64,000 bases of DNA from Rhodamnia argentea (GCF_020921035.1 NC_063152.1:29511903-29575902), one strand, 5' to 3'. Positions 36,734-47,957 are shown, counted from the stretch's first letter. The notes: a model not told the origin generated them from the letters alone. A program made the numbers and translations.

Positions 36734-38878
36734 ATGATTCCGAGATACGGCTCTCGCTCTTTTCTGGATAGCATAACGTGTTCGACCTTTCGATGGACGC
36801 TGGATTATCTCCGCAAGGGTAAGCTTCTAGATGCACGGAACGTGCTCGAGAGAATGCCCGACAGAGGACCTCATGGCCGAGTCGGGCACTGGACATCGCT
36901 GCTATCGAGATTTTCTAAATTTGGTTTCATTGATGAAGCTAAAGCTCTCTTCGACATCATGCCGAAGAAAAACCAAGTGACATATAATGCAATGTTGTCT
37001 GGGCTCGTTCAAAGTGGGAGAATTAGTGAGGCTTGTAGCTTTTTCGAGCAAATGCCGGAGAGAAATGTCGTGTCATGGACTTCAATGCTTTGTGGGTATG
37101 CGAATGTGGGGAGGATTGATGAGGCGAAGAGGTTGTTCAGTGCTATGCCGGAGAGGAATGTTGTCTCTTGGAACGCCATGGTTGTTGGGTTGATTAGGAA
37201 TGGCAATTTGGACGAAGCTAAGTGGGTTTTTGATGCAATGCCTATAAGGGATGTAATTTCTTGGAATGCTATGATTTCTGGGTACACTGAGAATTTCAGA
37301 ATGGAAGAAGCTAGGAATTTGTTTGAAGAAATGGAGGAAAGGAATATTGTTACTTGGACCATTATGGTAACTGGTTATTGTAGAATTGGAAATGTAGAAG
37401 AAGGTTATACTTTGTTCAAGAGAATCCCCGAGCAGAATGTTGTTTCTTGGACTGCCATGATTGGAGGGTATGCCTGGAATGGCTTCTACAGAGAGGCTCT
37501 GTCTATTTTTCTAGAAACAAAGAAGAATTTCAATCTCGAACCAAACAAGGAAACCTTCATCTCGCTCGCATATGCCTGTGCTGGAGTTGGATTTAGTCAC
37601 CTTGGCAAGCAGCTACATGCAAACTTGATACTCAGAGGACTGGAGTCTGATGATGATGATGGGAGGCTAAGCCAAAGTTTGATACACATGTACACTTCGT
37701 TTGGAGTAATGGACTTTGCTCATCACATTGTTGTCGGAAACATAAAGAGCTGCTCTGCCCAGTTGTGTAATTTGATGATTAACGGTTATATTCGGAGTGG
37801 ACAGTTGGAAAAGGCTAACAATTTCTTTGTCACGGCACCTATGTGTGATAGGATCTCATGGACATCCATGATTGATGGTTATTTGAGTGTTGGACAAGTT
37901 TCTAAAGCACGTGAGCTCTTCGACGTCATGCCTGATAGGGATGCTGTGGCATGGACAGCAATAATATCAGGTTATGTCCATAACGAGTTGATTGTTGAGG
38001 CTATTGACTTGTTCTCTGAAATGCGGAGTCAGGGGTTTCATCCTCTTAATCTTACATACGCAACTCTAATTGGAGCAGCTGGTGCAGTGGCAAATCTTGA
38101 CCAGGGAAAGCAGTATCATTCACTCTTGCTGAAATCTAATTTTGAGCATGACCTGACCGTTCAAAACTCACTGATCTCTATGTATGCTAAGTGCGGGGAG
38201 ATAGATGGTGCAAGTAGTATTTTCACGAGCATGATAGATCGGGATATTGTTTCGTGGAATTCCATGATCATGGGTTACTCGAACCATGGGTTGACGAATG
38301 AAGCTCTGCAGGTTTTTGAGTCCATGATAAAATGCGGAAGCCACCCAAATTCGACGACCTTCTTGGGGATTTTGTCAGCATGTAGTCATGGAGGGTTAGT
38401 TGACCGTGGGTGGGAGGAGTTCAATTCCATGAGGGACGTCTATGCAATTACTCCAGGCCTGGAGCACTATATCTGCATGATTGATCTCTTGGGCCGTGCA
38501 GGAAAACTAGAGGAAGCTGAAGACTTCGTGCTGCGGCTGCCTTTCGAACCAAATTCAGCTGTTTGGGGGGCTCTTCTTGGTGTATGCGGATTAAAGAAAA
38601 ATTCCAAAATTGCTGCCCGTGCTGCCAAGAAGCTTCTTGAACTGGATCCTTTAAATGCACCAGCCCATGTGGTGCTGTGTAACGTATGTGCAGCAAATGG
38701 ACAGTACATCGATGAGACAATTTTGAGGAAGGAGATGGGTCAGAAGGGTGTACGGAAAACTCCTGGATGCAGTTGGATACCACTGAAGGGGAGAGTTTAT
38801 TTGTTCCTATCAGGGAGTAAAATATCTTTGGAAGCTGATGAAATGCTATCTCTCCTGCTTGGAAATCTTGATGAGTGA
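36734..38878 (+). CDS. Pentatricopeptide repeat protein (PLS class, E-type), organellar
   Basis: A single-exon gene of 714 aa counted from the first in-frame ATG (MIPRYGSRSFLDS). The frame is open to 36581, but the extra 51 codons contain no ATG. About 15 PPR motifs are visible, with classic phrases such as KNQVTYNAMLSGLVQSGRI, ERNVVSWTSMLCGYANVGRI and RDVISWNAMISGYTEN. The C-terminus has E-type motifs (LEHYICMIDLLGRAGKLEEA, PGCSWIPLKGRVYLF) and no DYW domain. PPR proteins of this class bind organellar RNA, often for C-to-U editing. The start is compatible with a mitochondrial presequence. It resembles Arabidopsis At1g32415. The absence of introns is typical of the family. Confidence 0.93.
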   Translation: MIPRYGSRSFLDSITCSTFRWTLDYLRKGKLLDARNVLERMPDRGPHGRVGHWTSLLSRFSKFGFIDEAKALFDIMPKKNQVTYNAMLSGLVQSGRISEACSFFEQMPERNVVSWTSMLCGYANVGRIDEAKRLFSAMPERNVVSWNAMVVGLIRNGNLDEAKWVFDAMPIRDVISWNAMISGYTENFRMEEARNLFEEMEERNIVTWTIMVTGYCRIGNVEEGYTLFKRIPEQNVVSWTAMIGGYAWNGFYREALSIFLETKKNFNLEPNKETFISLAYACAGVGFSHLGKQLHANLILRGLESDDDDGRLSQSLIHMYTSFGVMDFAHHIVVGNIKSCSAQLCNLMINGYIRSGQLEKANNFFVTAPMCDRISWTSMIDGYLSVGQVSKARELFDVMPDRDAVAWTAIISGYVHNELIVEAIDLFSEMRSQGFHPLNLTYATLIGAAGAVANLDQGKQYHSLLLKSNFEHDLTVQNSLISMYAKCGEIDGASSIFTSMIDRDIVSWNSMIMGYSNHGLTNEALQVFESMIKCGSHPNSTTFLGILSACSHGGLVDRGWEEFNSMRDVYAITPGLEHYICMIDLLGRAGKLEEAEDFVLRLPFEPNSAVWGALLGVCGLKKNSKIAARAAKKLLELDPLNAPAHVVLCNVCAANGQYIDETILRKEMGQKGVRKTPGCSWIPLKGRVYLFLSGSKISLEADEMLSLLLGNLDE

Positions 38879-40300
38879 GACTGTTTTATGGATTACATCT
38901 AATAACTCTCTGTGCGTCTATTCTGAACTGCATCGGTCAACAGGATTCTTGTTGGTACACACGCAATTCGCATTGGTTGTGTGAGACCAGTCATTAACAT
39001 GCCGCCAGTTGCACAATTTGCATATAGGATAGTAATAAATGGAGAGAAGATGGAGCTGTTTTGTGAAAGCTTGAGGAGAAACCAGCTGAATAACAAGGTG
39101 TAGACATAGCAAAGCAGCGAAGATCAGAAACTATTGCTGCGAAAAAAAGTTTGCAATATCAACAAATTTGGCGTACGGAGGTAACTATCGTTACTCAGTT
39201 TTGGAGTGAGATTGTCATTAACAAAACAGAAATGCAATTTTTGATTTTAAGTTTCACATTAGGCGTGAACCAGCAAAGGGACTGAGCTTACCACACCCAA
39301 TCCTCAAAATGAAAGTAAGTTGTAGGCTTCTTGGATTCAATGTTGAAATTGAGGAATGTGCATTATCCATACGAGAGATTCTACTGACAGATACAAATCT
39401 TCCCTGATCATCGTCGTCGCAATCTTTTCCAGTTGTTTTTATGGGGGGTTATAGATATCATACTTGATCATTCATAATTTTGCCGCTTCCATTCACAGGC
39501 TTGAAACATTAGGGTTAATCTGTTGGGACTAGGGATTTCCCTGTACTAGGATATCTGTTGCATAACAGAGGACTTCGTGTTTGTGCCGACAGACTTCGTC
39601 GACATCATATTCATTATCAAATTAAGATGGAACAGCATTCGTTCTCGTGCAAGCACTCGATGACTTATCCAGTTGAATGCCACTGAGCTTTTGATGGGAG
39701 CCCCTCTTCTGAGATTCTTAGCATTGATAATGCAGACATCTTGCTTGGAGCTTCTTCTCATTATCAATCATAGTGAATTACTATGCAGGCATCTCGGAGA
39801 ATGCCGATGTTGCAGATCTCACCTTGTTCTCTTACATTCTGTTTTTCTGGTTTACCGATGCATTGTGAAGATCGAAACTTTGCCAAGATTACAATCCCGC
39901 AATGCTTAATCAAGAGAATTTCTGCATCTACAATGTGGGAAGGTAACTGCAAACTTTATATGTTGGACAAGTTCATTTACAATTTATCTTTAAGCTGTAT
40001 AATTTTAGTGTGTTGCTCGCAGGTTGTTCATTTGAGAATTGTGCAAGTGCAAAGCATCAAATCAGGGCCATTTCGTTCGATCAAATCGTACCCAGCGATA
40101 TCAAGAACGTCCCTTCACAGCAGCACTCAAATTTATTTCACGAAGATTGCTCGTTTCCTAAGATAATGGAGTCACATTTTTTACCCAATCCAGACACAGA
40201 AAAAGATGCTCATATGAATCATCATCCTCAACAGTCGTCATCTATATAAAAGCAAAAATCATATCTTTTACCCCTCAATCCCAGACATCGAACGACAATC
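38879..40300. other. PPR gene 3' flank, no further gene recognised
   Basis: Includes the probable 3' UTR. Overlapping short plus-strand ORFs at 39673-40249 share no domain and have no splice partners. I see no repeat ends or RNA genes. Confidence 0.4.
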
Positions 40301-40365
40301 CCAACAATTCACACTCTTATTGTACAAAGCAGGACACCCAAAAGCGGGTTGCTTTCCTCCTCCTC

Positions 40366-40656
40366 TCAGAAGACCACGCGAAACTGCGGCGCATCGGAGC
40401 CGGCCGCCGGGAGGACCTCCCAGCGGCAGGGCTCGAGGTCGTCGGAGACGGGACAGTACCCTGCGAGGGTGACCTTGTCGGCGGTGGCGGCGACGGACCC
40501 GAACTCGAAGACGGTGACGCCGGCCGGCCGGGGGACCTCGACGGCGCCGTTCATGCCCGGAGCTTCGGAGGGCGAGTTCGGAGCAGTCGACGCGTTGGAG
40601 GGCTTGGGCTGGGATTGAGGTTTGGGAGAGCCTCTGAACCAAGAGAGAAGACCCAT
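40366..40656 (-). CDS. Short conserved-looking plant protein of unknown function
   Basis: A 96-aa single-exon gene in a clearly GC-rich stretch, starting MGLLSWFRGSPKPQSQ at 40656. The first 35 residues are Ser/Pro/Gln-rich and probably disordered. Residues about 36-96 look structured (MNGAVEVPRPAGVTVFEFGS, AGYCPVSDDLEPCRWEVLP, QFRVVF). The frame is open upstream to 40767, but MGLL has a better context and composition. I recall similar short uncharacterised plant proteins but cannot name a function. No signal peptide or membrane segment is seen, so it is probably soluble and cytosolic. Confidence 0.7.
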   Translation of the reverse strand: MGLLSWFRGSPKPQSQPKPSNASTAPNSPSEAPGMNGAVEVPRPAGVTVFEFGSVAATADKVTLAGYCPVSDDLEPCRWEVLPAAGSDAPQFRVVF

Positions 40657-40864
40657 GGCGTGTCTGTGGGATGCCGCTGCGAGTGATTCCCTGTTGGATG
40701 TTTGTGGATTAGGGTTTTGCAGGATTTGGGGATTGTTTTTGTGGGGAGGAAGGTCGTGAAAAGACATAAATGCCCTTCGTGGGTTTTCCCCCCACTGTCC
40801 GGCGGCAAAAATTGCCGTTCGAGGTTGAATGTTAGCTTACGTACAATCAACCGATGCCCGGTCA

Positions 40865-41125
40865 AAAAAAGTAAAATCACACTAATGATTTCTAAACTTT
40901 TAATTTGATTAATATAATTGCTGATCTTTAATTTAATATGTAATGTGGTCTCGAGGGGACGAAGTTGAATATGTTCCAACAGTTTAGGGATCATATTAAT
41001 CAAATTAAAAGTTTAGGGATATTTTACATATTGCATTAAAGTTTATGGTTCATATTGGTCAAATTAAAAATTTAGGGATTACATTACACATTTGATCAAA
41101 GTTTAAAGACCATTTTTATCACTAT
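40865..41125. repeat. Family C foldback, copy 3
   Basis: 'aaacttttaatttgattaat' on the left and 'attaatcaaattaaaagttt' in the centre are inverse units. Further tandem copies follow (ggtcaaattaaaaatttagg), ending in 'aaagaccatttttatcac'. It is non-coding and lies just upstream of the MGLLSWF gene. Confidence 0.65.
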
Positions 41126-41149
41126 ATATAAAAAAAATAGTGCCTTTAA

Positions 41150-41885
41150 TTGATCTTATTCTTTAAAAAACTTTTAACTTTATGTCCAGTCCCAAATCTA
41201 TCATGAACTTTTTCTTATCTTAGAAAAAACTCTCAACTTTTGATCCAGTCCCAAATATGCTTTGAACTTTTCTTTGTCTCGGGAAAAGCCCCAAACTTTA
41301 GTTCTAATCCCAAATCCGCCTCAACTTGTATAAAAAAATTTCGCAAAATTTCAATTTATTCTCAAATTTATCCAAGTGGTCCATCCTAACTTGATGTGGC
41401 ATTTCCACATCGATAAAAAAACCATGTTGACAAAGTAATGATGCGATAGGTACAAATCAACGTGGCATTTTCACGTAAATAACAAATTCACGCCAATAAA
41501 AATTATTGAAAATTTTCAAAAATGAAACCATTCTCGGATATGAAAAGTAAGGATGACTAATGATGATTTTTGGACAAAGGGCTAATGGGGGTATATTTGA
41601 GATTAGAGTAAAATTTGGTTATTTTTCGCTTAGAAAAAAACATTCGGGGTAAATTTGGGATTAAACCTAAAGTTTGGGGGGTTTTTTATTAAACAAAAAA
41701 AAGTTCGGGGTACACTTGGGAATGGACTGAAAGTTGGGGATTTTTTCCGAGACAATAGAAAGTTCAAGATAGATTTGGGGTTGGACATAAAGTTAAAGAT
41801 TTTTTACGAGACAAAAAAGTTCGAGACCGGACTTAAAGTTGGATTTATTTTTTTTTTACGGAATTGGGAAGTGAATGGGGGAAGA
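41150..41885. mobile_element. Family D foldback element
   Basis: The left arm has tandem units 'aactttatgtccagtcccaa' and 'aaacttttgatccagtcccaa'-like text. The right arm has the inverse 'ttggggttggacataaagtt' in several tandem copies. The centre (about 41340-41540) holds 'tggcatttccacatcgataa' and 'cgtggcattttcacg' blocks. The ORF at 41655-41888 is a translation of the right-arm minisatellite. Confidence 0.7.
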
Positions 41886-41929
41886 TGACTTTTCTATATA
41901 TATTTTAATATAATTTAATTGATATTAGG

Positions 41930-42965
41930 GAAAATTTTAAATAAGGAGTTGAAATGTTTTTATTTTTTTAAAAAAAGACATTAAGTGGATATTATTTCAA
42001 ATAATGGCATAAAATGATGTTATTTTCTTAAATAAGGGTCTGAAATAAATATTATTTCAAATAAAGGCATGAAGTGGCCAAATGCAGTCTCAAAAAAGGG
42101 CTTGGCCTTGAGGGCTGTTTTGTCATTTGCTTTTTGTTTTTCTATCTTTTTTTGTCCTTGTTTTTACTTTTTCTGTTTTTCACATAAAAAAGATAAAAAG
42201 TGGAAGAAAAAAAAAATACAAAGCAGGGGATTCGAAGGGACGTGCCTTCGTACTATTTTCTTGCGAACTTGTCCTTCTTTTTTTTTTTTTGGTCCAACGC
42301 GAACTTGTCCTTCGAAGAGTACAAACAGGGGGCAAAAATCGGGCCTTTTCACCTTCGTCTTCGTCGTCACTTCATCTTTTCAACCTCTCGCTCGAGCTTC
42401 ATCCTCGTCTATTCATTTTGACAAAAAAAAAAAAAAAAAAGTTTAGTTCTTCACCAAACTCAAATCTCTTTTTTTTTTTTTTTTTCATTTCAATGGCACC
42501 TAAAAAGTACGGGCAGCCCTCCTCTCTGTGGCCCCCGCCCCATCCCCAGAGGCGAGGGCCAACAAGCCCTCGCCCCTATCTGGACAAGGGCCGCGGCCCT
42601 CTCCCAATTCCAGCAAGGGCCAACAAACCCTCGTCTCTCGCCTGCGAAATCGCTGGCCACATGTAGGGGGGGGACAACTTTCCTGCCAGTTTTTTTTTTT
42701 TTTAACTTTCAATTTTTAAATTTTTGTAAAAAATAGAAAAACGAAAAAACAAAGATGAAAAAGATTAAAAAAATAAAAAAAGCGAATGAAAAAAGTGCTA
42801 TTGAAGTTAGGCTCCCTTTTTGAGACTATATTGTCATGTTGGGTACTTGTTTGAAGCAAGTTATGTCACTTCAAATTCTCATTTGAAACAACGTTTATTT
42901 CGGATCTTTATTTAAGAAAATAATAGTACTTCGGGTTTTTATTTGAAATTTTCCCTTGATATTAT
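41930..42965. mobile_element. Family E foldback element with GC-rich core
   Basis: The left arm (gaaaattttaaataaggag, ttattttcttaaataagggt) is inverse to the right arm (tttaagaaaataatag, atttgaaattttccc). Inner blocks 'gtctcaaaaaagggcttggc' and 'ctccctttttgagactatat' also mirror. T-rich and A-rich flanks surround a GC-rich core at about 42510-42670 made of gagggcc/ccctcg words. The ORFs here are low-complexity readings. Confidence 0.65.
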
Positions 42966-44140
42966 GATTTGGACCAAAATGACATTGTTTTAGATTTATA
43001 TTTCATGTTTTAATAAATTGAATAACATGTAGGAGATAAAAAAATAGAAATAAAAAAGCACGTTAGCATTTAAGTTGAACAAAATTAAAGAAGGGATTTA
43101 ATTTCATCAATTTGACAAGTTTTAGAACTTGGTTGCACTTTTTTAAGTTTTAAGATACAATTGTGCTTTCACGATAAATTTTAGGGCTTCTGGTGAACTT
43201 GTCTTTTTTTTTTTTTTTTTCCTCCTAACTAAATAAGAGCTGGTCTTGGACACCTCTGGTCTTGGACTACTTCGATGCGGTGGAACTGCTGGTGGGACAT
43301 TTAACTAATTTGGTCGATTGGGACATCGATGAAAACAAAGCTTTTAACTTGTATTTCTATGTAAGAAATGTGGATAGCCACATGTTTGGTTCTAACACCA
43401 AATTATTCAGCGCAAAATCTACTGTGCAAAGCAGTGCTCACATGCCAGCTGCGTAATAGCCAAAACTCTGATGACTCACCCTAAGCGCGGGAGACTACTA
43501 TACTTGCTTACCCGGCGGTAGCCAACCGAAATCGACATGAAGTGGGGCACTCCCTTAAGTTGAGAGAATATATTTTCCTTCCCTTCTTCTTAAGAAATGC
43601 CCTTGAATTTTACATTCTAAAGTTCGGATGAAGCATTTTAAGGTCGTGCTTAGGACCAAGTGCAAAATCTATTGTGTGTCCTCGTGAAATTTGATAAAGT
43701 GAGTGGGTTGTATCTTATTATATTCGTGAACTTGAAATTCTCTACATTAATAATTTCCGAAAAGTTCTGTCTGATTACACTTAAGCAAAAGCAAAGAGCA
43801 ATTTCTTAATTTCTCGATAAAATTTTAGCTATTATTTAATTTTCAGAAAATTGGGAATTGCATGTGAATTTACGCGTAGGCATTTATATGTTTGGGAAGT
43901 TTTAGAGAGTTCAGGTTACGAAAAGTTTAAAGTATGTCAATGAAAATATCTAAATTACGTGAAAGATATATGTAGTCCATAATTCGATAGACAAATTATT
44001 AGCCTTGAAAACGTTTCGGCTAGGCTCTTCCTCGTCTTCTTCATCGGGCGGGGGAGGATTCTGGTTTGATAGTGACTTTGGAAAGGTGCAAACACAAAAA
44101 AAAAAAAAAAAACAATATTAAAATGAATAAATATAAAATA
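42966..44140. repeat. Spacer with dispersed repeat copy 2 (43430-43690)
   Basis: 43430-43690 is a diverged copy of 23285-23560, sharing the 'gcgcggga' and 'taagttgagagaa' phrases in the same order. A 64-codon ORF at 43262-43456 precedes it and has no recognised domain. The rest is AT-rich. Confidence 0.4.
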
Positions 44141-44149
44141 AAAACGCCT

Positions 44150-44156
44150 TATAAAA
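44150..44156 (+). promoter_or_regulatory. TATA box of the candidate gene at 44236
   Basis: TATAAAA lies about 80 bp before the ATG at 44236. That spacing fits a short leader with transcription starting near 44185. Confidence 0.45.
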
Positions 44157-44235
44157 ACCCTGGGTTTGACGGACAAATTCGCGCAGGCGTTAAAGAAAAC
44201 AACAACTCTCTTTGTGCGAAAGCTAACTCAGATCA

Positions 44236-45019
44236 ATGTCCGACATCAACTTAACTACAACTGAAGCTCGGAGGTTCGTTTTGCATTCAACCCGTCGGAG
44301 AATTTACATTGATTACTGCTCTTCATTGTCTGAATACGTTCGTCTCGTTCCTTATGAGCCGATCAAGAGTCATTTGTTACTTAAATTGCAACTAATCCGT
44401 CTAGATGAGGTATATGGACCTTTGATATTTTTAATGCTGAGCTTTAGTTTGTAATTTTGGATTCACATACGACATCATGTAATGCAATTTTGGAGAAACT
44501 CTTACTATAATATTCCATATGTACAATCATATGATTGTACAAGTAAGCTTCCGCCGAGCAAAATTTAAGCATGCAAGTCAACCCCTCTAGCTACGAGCTT
44601 CTATTATTACTTGCACGATGGGTTAGTGATTTTACATTTCGTTGTTCTTTTACGTTGATTTGGAGAAGAAGAAGATGCCATCGATGAAAAATCGAAAGAT
44701 TTCTCTCCTCGGAGTTAAGGATCCACTCATAAACATGCATGCAAACTTCATCACCTTAGCCATAGCTCTCATCACTCTCTTTGTCATCAGCTCGCTAGCA
44801 ACACGAAGCAATCGTGGAACGGCTTTCATCAATTGCGCGTTTCTCATCTTAGGCTGTCTTGTTGTTGGAAAAGCATTCGACTCGATCGTATTGAATTTGT
44901 ACATCAAGAGGGTTATCGATGGTATGTTCTTTGCTATGGTAGCTGCAAATTCCAATTACCAACAATTTCAAGAGACAAAACGAGTCTTCAAGTCCACGTG
45001 CGAAGCAACTTTTTTGTGA
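44236..45019 (+). CDS. Candidate small two-exon membrane protein, unknown
   Basis: The proposed exons are 44236-44409 (58 codons, ending GAT GAG before donor GTATAT) and 44666-45019 (117 codons plus stop, after an acceptor-like TTTGGAG). Together they give 175 aa. The first part (MSDINLTTTEARRFVLHSTR) is soluble-looking. The second has two hydrophobic stretches (FITLAIALITLFVISSLA and FINCAFLILGCLVVGKA). A TATA box stands at the right distance. I recognise no family. Each half could be independent or a decayed fragment, and the acceptor is weak (no polypyrimidine-AG of good quality). This is inference only. Confidence 0.4.
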
Positions 45020-46947
45020 CTCAAAAACTTGTTCATTCAATCACAAGCGTCTATTGAAAATCTTTTGAAGATTAATGTTGTGGACGGAGAAGAATCGTCG
45101 ATGAATAAAAATCCTGCCACTCCACCAGCCGGCGATGACGGAGGCGGGGAGGACATTGTGTAGTTGAACTCATCCCAGAGACTACACTTGATGTCTTGAG
45201 TGAGAGAGGAGCAACTTAATTTTTAAATGCAGAGGTTTGGGAGTTTGAATCTTGAACCACGAAGGCAACTTAGTAGAATATATATCCCTACCTTAAAAAT
45301 TTTACTCCCTAAATTAAGACATGACTTAAATTTGATTCCGAGTTATTATTCACCAAACATGGTAACGAGGAAATGAGAAAGTTATTCCGATTAGTTCTCT
45401 TTCATTTTGGCCGTGTGACTTCAATTAAAAGACTCATGGCGACCATTTGCTGAGACAAAAACAGTAGCAAATGAATGGCTTGAACCTAGAAACGTATAGT
45501 GACATTCTAGAGATTCATCCTAAGAGTTTGTTAGGGGATTCAATAAATCCCGAGAAACAGTTTATGGGGAATTGGTGACCATAGGATCACAAAATAACGG
45601 ATATCAACCGTTCGCTGATAGTTTTAAGACTTCTAATACTTTAGGACACTTTGAACAAGAACCAAAATAATGTGATTTCGATAAGTTATGACCGCAGAAT
45701 AAGTCTATTGAGGGACCATAGAATTCCCCTTGTAGGACCAGAATTCTCAAGTAATGATAAGTACTATAGGAATTACATCACTCATTCCCAAGAGTGTGGA
45801 TACACAAACTCAAATCGATCTACAGCCGAAGGACTCGAGAGAAGTCATTGCACTGTCAACAGCAGGCATTCCTAAAAGGAGGCAAGTCTTTAGCACCAGG
45901 CCTCCTAAATTTTTGCCTTGTGAGGGAAAGATAAAAGCAGGCAGGACACAAAATTAGGAGGAGAATGACACAAAAGAGAGCGCTATCAACATCAGCAGTG
46001 TCTTATAGCTACAAAGACTCTTCTTCAGCTGGAGGGTTTCTGAAGATGGTCTAACTTGATACAACTGGGTCACGAACAGTGATTCGATCGATGATAAAAA
46101 AAGAGAATTCTGGATTCAGTTTTCCACCTTAGACCGAATTGGAGTTCACTGCCCAACAATAAAACGAAGAGACTAAATTGGAGGAGAGAAACACAGTGAA
46201 GTGAAAGGTAGCTCCTTTCTGCTGGAGCTACAACCTAGAGATTAATTTGTTAAATCTGGTGGCGTCATGGGAAAGAAACAGGCTTAACTCCGGAGTCTGA
46301 CAACTTAAAACGACATCATGCTAATTAATGTTCATGCCATGCCGTGAAAATCTGTAAAGTGACAGAATATCAATCTACCTTATATCCACAACAGACACCC
46401 TTTGGAGATTCGTAATGATTCATGAAAGCACAATCCGCTATGGCTTGTGAAGAGCTTGAGGGATGAATCCATCTAAAGCTTTCCATTGCATACATTCGAA
46501 CATGAAACTAGGTCTTGCACTGAAGGTCTAAGAAACTACACGAACACAACATTGGACCAACAATTTTGTCCGTTCACACAGTCCGCAATGGGAGATATGA
46601 CAGTGCTAAGTATAGCTATTCATTCCTCAAAAATTGGTGTCCAACTTAGTTGAGCGCAACCACCGCAATTGTCGTGTACAACACAAGTTTCTATGAGTTG
46701 TAACACCAAATGCAAGAATACCTCATAGAGCTAAACAAGGTCAATAACAGGAAGATAATTTAGTGGCAAAACAACATGCCCATCTTATTGGGAGTGTGTG
46801 GTGTACAGAATCCCAACAGGACTCTATGGTCATGATCACTATCTTATTCGATCCTCTAATCTGGCTACAATAAACCAATCAAGAACGCAATATGTTGACT
46901 CAAACAATGGAAAATCAATGCCAAAATTGAGTGAAACCTACCAATTC
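45020..46947. other. Gene-free spacer and 3' flank of the maMYB gene
   Basis: No credible gene. Short ORFs at 45651-45957 have no domain. The stretch from about 46500 to 46947 is probably the 3' UTR and downstream sequence of the minus-strand MYB gene. Confidence 0.4.
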
Positions 46948-47922
46948 TCATTCTTCCATCTGTCCCTCTTTGGCGGCTTTAGAACTCCGAAAATCCTTCT
47001 TCAACTCCGAGACCCTCTTGACACAATCCACCTTCGTCTTACCCGGGACGGCAGCTGCAATTTTCTCCCACCTCATCAGCGCATCCTTTGGAAACGCCTT
47101 CAATGCATTGAGCAGCGCAATGTCTTCCGCGCTGCTCCATTCACTCTCCCTTCTGACCTCGCCACTGCCATTACCATCCGCCCCCTCATTCAGCCTCTCG
47201 TCCAGAGGCTTCCTGTTCTTCAAGAACTGAGCGTACGAGTCCTTGTCGCTCGACTTCTTATCGGCCAATTCCTTTGCTTTCTTGATCACACTCTCCAATC
47301 TGTGACCCCCATTGAAAGCCTCTGCAATTATCTCCCACCGCCTCGGCTTCCCTGCCGGATGCTTCACCAGTTGCTTCCTCAAGAGCTCGATCTCATCCTC
47401 ACTCCAATCCTTCTCCTTCTCCCGAAACCCTAGATCACTCTTCCCCTGAATCACTAAACCATTTCCCTCGATCTTCTTCCCCAATTGTTCATCAATTTCA
47501 GCAATTGGCGGTGAAAACGCAACATTATTACCTGGAGGCTGCCCTTTAGGCCGCTTCTGGGACGGCTTCCTCTTCGTTTCCTCCACGACCTGGGGTTGCT
47601 GATCGGGGAACTCGACGATCGGGCCGCGGCCGACGCGGACGGAGCCGCCGGTGAGGGAGGACGGGGCGAAGGGGCCGACGAGGAGGGAAAGGGAAAGCCA
47701 GAGGAGGAGAGATTGGAAGGGCTCGGAGACGTAGAGGAGCGAGAGAGAGATGAGGACAGCCGAGAGTGCGGTGGTGACGAAGAGGAAGGGCTTGTTCAGC
47801 TGCTGCCGTTGATCGGAGGTTGAAGAAGAAGAAGAAGAAGACGACGACGACGGAGGAGGAGGAGGAGGAGCCGCGCGCGCTTGGAAGAGGAAGCGAGGTC
47901 GGTCGGCGTCTATGAACTCCAT
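46948..47922 (-). CDS. Membrane-anchored MYB-like transcription factor (maMYB type)
   Basis: An intronless gene of 324 aa starting MEFIDADRPRFLFQARAA at 47922. The frame runs upstream to 47952, but only through a GTG. A Pro-run and a run of ten or more Ser (about 20-36) precede two hydrophobic segments at about 46-85 (FLFVTTALSAVLISLSLLYV, then LLLWLSLSLLVGPF). Two SANT/Myb-like domains follow: WSEDEIELLRKQL ... RRWEIIAEAF near 173-220 and EWSSAEDIALLNALKAFP ... RWEKIAAAVPGKTKVDCVKR near 262-312. This matches Arabidopsis maMYB (At5g45420), an ER-anchored MYB linked to root-hair growth. The Ser/Pro runs come from perfect trinucleotide repeats and are probably length-variable. Confidence in the family is high. 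Confidence 0.92.
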   Translation of the reverse strand: MEFIDADRPRFLFQARAAPPPPPPSSSSSSSSSSTSDQRQQLNKPFLFVTTALSAVLISLSLLYVSEPFQSLLLWLSLSLLVGPFAPSSLTGGSVRVGRGPIVEFPDQQPQVVEETKRKPSQKRPKGQPPGNNVAFSPPIAEIDEQLGKKIEGNGLVIQGKSDLGFREKEKDWSEDEIELLRKQLVKHPAGKPRRWEIIAEAFNGGHRLESVIKKAKELADKKSSDKDSYAQFLKNRKPLDERLNEGADGNGSGEVRRESEWSSAEDIALLNALKAFPKDALMRWEKIAAAVPGKTKVDCVKRVSELKKDFRSSKAAKEGQMEE

Positions 47923-47948
47923 GGATCTCCACGCCTCCGGGACTGCGC

Positions 47949-47957
47949 TCACGCCAT
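47949..47957 (-). promoter_or_regulatory. Minimal upstream ORF before the maMYB start
   Basis: The minus strand reads ATG GCG TGA, ending 26 nt before the maMYB ATG. A two-codon upstream ORF this close could reduce initiation if it lies in the mRNA leader. Confidence 0.45.

Noticed and set aside
42069-42666. ORFs of 125 and 179 codons in the family E element
   Set aside because: They are low-complexity Phe/Lys/Pro readings of T-rich, A-rich and GC-rich tracts.
46798-47433. 211-codon plus-strand ORF
   Set aside because: It is antisense to the maMYB gene, starts from a non-ATG codon (gtg at 46798) and has no domain.
47923-47952. Ten-residue extension of the maMYB protein
   Set aside because: It would start at GTG. 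The ATG at 47922 gives the family-typical MEF start.
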